Under the pieces are notes generated by a model. The model was not told the DNA's origin. It searched no databases and was given only the letters and a program-made list of their open reading frames with translations. Source: Aquirhabdus sp. (GTDB taxonomy: Bacteria; Pseudomonadota; Gammaproteobacteria; Pseudomonadales; Moraxellaceae). From it: a DNA stretch of 7,723 nt. Where the stretch lies: positions 1-7,723 of the forward strand of contig JASLEL010000147.1 of assembly GCA_030151145.1 (NCBI GenBank), written 5' to 3'. How positions within the stretch are numbered: position 1 is the stretch's first letter; each line of letters begins with the position of its first letter. Both the position numbers and the translations under genes were made by a program. Below are positions 6,716 through 7,723 of this stretch, one piece after another.

Positions 6716-6737
6716 GTAGGATGGGCTTCAGCCCATC
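6716..6737 (+). repeat. REP-like element (GTAG plus hairpin)
   Basis: GTAG is followed by a perfect seven-pair hairpin, GATGGGC-TTCA-GCCCATC. A GTAG head before a palindrome is the hallmark of REP sequences moved by RAYT transposases and scattered between genes in many gammaproteobacteria. Only one copy is in the window and there is no transposase. It lies between the RNA array and the terminator at 6648-6673. Confidence 0.65.
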
Positions 6738-6761
6738 ACCCAAATCCGACGCTCAGCCAAC

Positions 6762-6789
6762 AAAAAAGCCCGACGCTTTCGCATCAGGC
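6762..6789 (-). terminator. Intrinsic terminator of RNA copy 1
   Basis: GCCTGATGC and GCGTCGGGC (minus strand) form a nine-pair stem with two G-U pairs, a GAAA tetraloop and six T after it. Confidence 0.88.
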
Positions 6790-6889
6790 CTTCATGTTTC
6801 ATTCTTCAATACTGGCATATTTTCACAGCCTGTGGCCGGCCTCAAGCACTTTTTGCATTCACCTTGAAAAAAGTCTCGCGCTACATGCC
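6762..6889 (-). ncRNA. Candidate structured small RNA, copy 1
   Basis: The minus-strand core, about 128 nt, can fold into a closing helix GGCAU/AUGCC (6885-6889 with 6814-6818), an inner helix ACUUUUU/AAAAAGU (6868-6874 with 6848-6854), a hairpin CACA-GGC-UGUG (6824-6834) and the terminator hairpin. An alternative pairing UUCAAG/CUUGAG could compete with the inner helix. Several pairs are G-U on the minus strand and would be C-A mismatches on the plus strand, so the minus strand is the RNA strand. The 5' edge of the conserved core coincides with the closing helix. No convincing promoter was found; TAGAGT at 6902-6907 is a possible -10. A regulatory RNA is likely, its target unknown. Confidence 0.6.
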
Positions 6890-6897
6890 AACACGAC

Positions 6898-6914
6898 ATG
6901 GACTCTAAATCCAT
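6898..6914. promoter_or_regulatory. Inverted repeat ATGGA-N7-TCCAT, copy 1
   Basis: A perfect five-pair inverted repeat lies just upstream (minus sense) of RNA core 1 and overlaps the -10-like TAGAGT. It is kept in copy 2 although the sequence around it has diverged. It could be a repressor operator. Read on the plus strand it also looks like a tRNA anticodon arm with loop CTCTAAA, but no tRNA surrounds it. Confidence 0.35.
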
Positions 6915-6951
6915 CATCGACAACTGACTCGCAGCCGCCACATCAACCCAC

Positions 6952-6979
6952 AAAAAAGCCCGACACTTTCGCATCAGGC
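6952..6979 (-). terminator. Intrinsic terminator of RNA copy 2
   Basis: Minus-strand arms GCCTGATGC and GTGTCGGGC pair with three G-U pairs around a GAAA loop and are followed by six T. Confidence 0.85.
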
Positions 6980-7079
6980 CTTCATGTTTCAATCTTCAAT
7001 ACTGGCATATTTTCACAGCCTGTGGCCGGCCTCAAGCACTTTTTGCATTCACCTTGAAAAAAGTCTCGCGCTACATGCC
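6952..7079 (-). ncRNA. Candidate structured small RNA, copy 2
   Basis: The core is identical to copy 1 at all but two positions. The closing helix lies at 7075-7079 with 7004-7008, and the inner helix and CACA/UGUG hairpin are unchanged. The only change inside a helix is in the terminator stem, where a G-C pair becomes G-U and pairing is kept. It has its own terminator, so it should be an independent transcript or a processing product of a longer one. Confidence 0.6.
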
Positions 7080-7087
7080 GACACAAG

Positions 7088-7104
7088 ATGGACTCTAAAT
7101 CCAT
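7088..7104. promoter_or_regulatory. Inverted repeat ATGGA-N7-TCCAT, copy 2
   Basis: It has the same arms and the same loop CTCTAAA as copy 1, at the same distance upstream of RNA core 2. Unit 3 has lost it. Confidence 0.35.
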
Positions 7105-7141
7105 CACCGACAGCCGACACGCAACCACCACATCAGCCCAC

Positions 7142-7170
7142 AAAAAAAGCCCAACGCTTTCGCATCATGC
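7142..7170 (-). terminator. Intrinsic terminator of RNA copy 3
   Basis: Minus-strand arms GCATGATGC and GCGTTGGGC pair with one A-G mismatch around a GAAA loop and are followed by seven T. It is slightly weaker in the stem than the other copies but has a longer T-run. Confidence 0.8.
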
Positions 7171-7270
7171 CTTCATGTTTCAATCTTCAATACTGGCATA
7201 GTTTCACAGCCTGTGGCCGGCCTCAAGCACTTTTTGCATTGACCTTGAAAAAAGTCTTGCTCTACATGCC
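7142..7270 (-). ncRNA. Candidate structured small RNA, copy 3 (diverged)
   Basis: This is the most diverged core, but the closing helix (GGCAU at 7266-7270 with AUGCC), the ACUUUUU/AAAAAGU helix and the CACA/UGUG hairpin are all intact. Changes fall mostly in loops or single-stranded parts. Its upstream flank is different: the core follows the terminator of the right-hand gene almost directly, with TATACC (7281-7286) as a possible -10 about 10 nt from the core. It could be read-through driven from the gene at 7393-7704, or a decaying copy. Confidence 0.5.
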
Positions 7271-7286
7271 GACACGAACAGGTATA

Positions 7287-7315
7287 AGAAAGCCCCGCAT
7301 CAAGCGAGGCTTTCT
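7287..7315 (-). terminator. Intrinsic terminator of the right-hand gene
   Basis: On the minus strand a 12-pair stem (AGAAAGCC arm with GGCTTTCT arm, one internal G-U pair) encloses the loop TTGAT. The G-U pair would be a C-A mismatch on the plus strand, which favours minus-strand use. The T-run is short (TTTCTTAT). It ends transcription from the gene at 7393-7704. Confidence 0.75.
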
Positions 7316-7390
7316 ATAATTTAAATACGTTCAAATTCAGGCGACTGTCAGATCAGGTCGGAACTAATACACATCAAGCGAGGCTTCCTA
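7298..7390. repeat. 19-bp direct repeat, 74 bp apart
   Basis: CATCAAGCGAGGCTTNCTA occurs at 7298-7316 and again at 7372-7390, with one difference at N. The left copy is the distal arm and loop of the terminator at 7287-7315. The right copy lies just after the stop codon of the right-hand gene and lacks a pairing partner. This may be the trace of a local duplication or insertion. Confidence 0.7.
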
Positions 7391-7392
7391 CT

Positions 7393-7704
7393 TCACTTCG
7401 GCCTATCCCCAGGATAGCACCACTCCTCTGTCGGGCAGTACGGCATCGCACCATTCTCATCACCCCAGCGCTCATCGACAGCGACAAGAGGTTCAATTCG
7501 TTTAACCCAGACCTCTGCACCGATATTCAGAAACTCTGCCTCAGTCTTTTGGGTCAATACGCCTTCATCTCTCTCAGGAACACGACCCGCTTTCAATGCC
7601 TGATAAAACGGTAATGACTCTACTACAGCACGAACTGTCTTAACCAGCGTCTTAAACTCAGATGCAGAAAGTTCGTCAATACGCACTAGATGCGCACCAG
7701 ACAT
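7393..7704 (-). CDS. Small uncharacterised protein (103 aa), possibly truncated by the window edge
   Basis: I do not recognise this protein. From the ATG at 7704 it is 103 aa and acidic. An N-terminal half is probably helical (SASEFKTLVKTVRAVVESLPFYQALKAG), and the C-terminus is Cys/Trp/Pro-rich (PYCPTEEWCYPGDRP). No signal peptide or membrane segment is visible. The reading frame stays open upstream of the ATG to the window edge (YEKIRE), and the only candidate binding site, AGAGAG, touches the ATG. The real start may therefore lie outside, making this the C-terminal part of a longer protein. It is followed by its own terminator and then the RNA array. In related phages a portal or minor head gene would be expected here; this does not look like either. 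Confidence 0.6.
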   Translation of the reverse strand: MSGAHLVRIDELSASEFKTLVKTVRAVVESLPFYQALKAGRVPERDEGVLTQKTEAEFLNIGAEVWVKRIEPLVAVDERWGDENGAMPYCPTEEWCYPGDRPK

Positions 7705-7723
7705 CTCTCTGATTTTCTCATAG

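Larger units (their letters stand above)
6761..7279 (-). repeat. Tandem array of three ~190-bp units, third truncated
   Basis: Units start at 6761, 6951 and 7141, a period of exactly 190 bp. Units 1 and 2 differ at 12 of 190 positions. The first 129 bp of the unit differ at only 2 positions, the remaining 61 bp at 10. Unit 3 keeps only the conserved core, with 7 substitutions and one inserted A relative to unit 2, then diverges after about 7279. A 39-bp block (6821-6859 in unit 1) is identical in all three. Each unit ends, on the minus strand, in an intrinsic terminator. Each unit therefore looks like one minus-strand transcription unit. No protein gene is supported in this stretch. Confidence 0.92.

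Noticed and set aside
6870..6945. A complete tRNA gene around the anticodon-like arm
   Set aside because: No acceptor stem, no D arm and no GGTTCGAATCC-type T arm can be found at the right distances on either strand.
6761..7279. CRISPR array or retron
   Set aside because: The repeats are about 190 bp without spacer pattern, and there are no cas genes or reverse transcriptase in the window.
6695..7319. Plus-strand open frames running through the repeat array
   Set aside because: They repeat because the DNA repeats, change frame at the inserted A in unit 3, and run against the direction shown by the terminators.
7298..7390. Phage attachment sites attL/attR
   Set aside because: The two repeats are only 74 bp apart with no integrase or phage genome between them.

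Overview
The window carries part of the late, virion-building region of a tailed phage or prophage of a Gram-negative bacterium. All supported genes are on the minus strand, so transcription runs from high to low coordinates. The gene order (protease/scaffold, cement protein, DUF2184-type major capsid, small head protein, DUF4054 connector, two neck proteins) is typical of a group of contractile-tailed phages. The host cannot be named. A single GTAG-type REP-like hairpin at 6716-6737 and the general gene style fit a gammaproteobacterium, but this is inference.

Layout from right to left. (1) 7393-7723: a small gene I do not recognise, possibly cut by the window edge, followed by a terminator at 7287-7315 whose distal arm is duplicated. 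(2) 6674-7286: a gene-free accessory stretch. It holds three tandem units of about 190 bp, the third truncated, and each unit ends in a minus-strand intrinsic terminator. A conserved core of about 128 bp in each unit folds into the same set of helices, so I read them as three copies of a small structured RNA. A REP-like hairpin and another terminator (6648-6673) lie between the array and the head genes. (3) 2195-6604: a compact head and neck operon. It has a fused prohead protease-scaffold with an internal ribosome binding site for a separate scaffold, then cement, major capsid, a small head protein, the DUF4054 connector, a head-closure-type protein and a gp12-like neck protein. (4) 94-2135: two related proteins I do not recognise (479 and 168 aa), sharing their N-terminal motif and C-terminal ending. 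The larger one appears to be built of three divergent copies of one domain. (5) 1-77: an intrinsic terminator, then a ribosome binding site and the first codons of the next gene, by position and first residues probably the tail sheath.

How it works together: the protease and scaffold shape and mature the prohead from capsid and cement, the small proteins form the portal-to-tail connection, and the tail sheath would follow on the left. Two items do not belong to the standard set and are the best candidates for something undescribed: the three-copy RNA array inserted upstream of the head operon, and the pair of repeat-containing proteins inserted between neck and tail.
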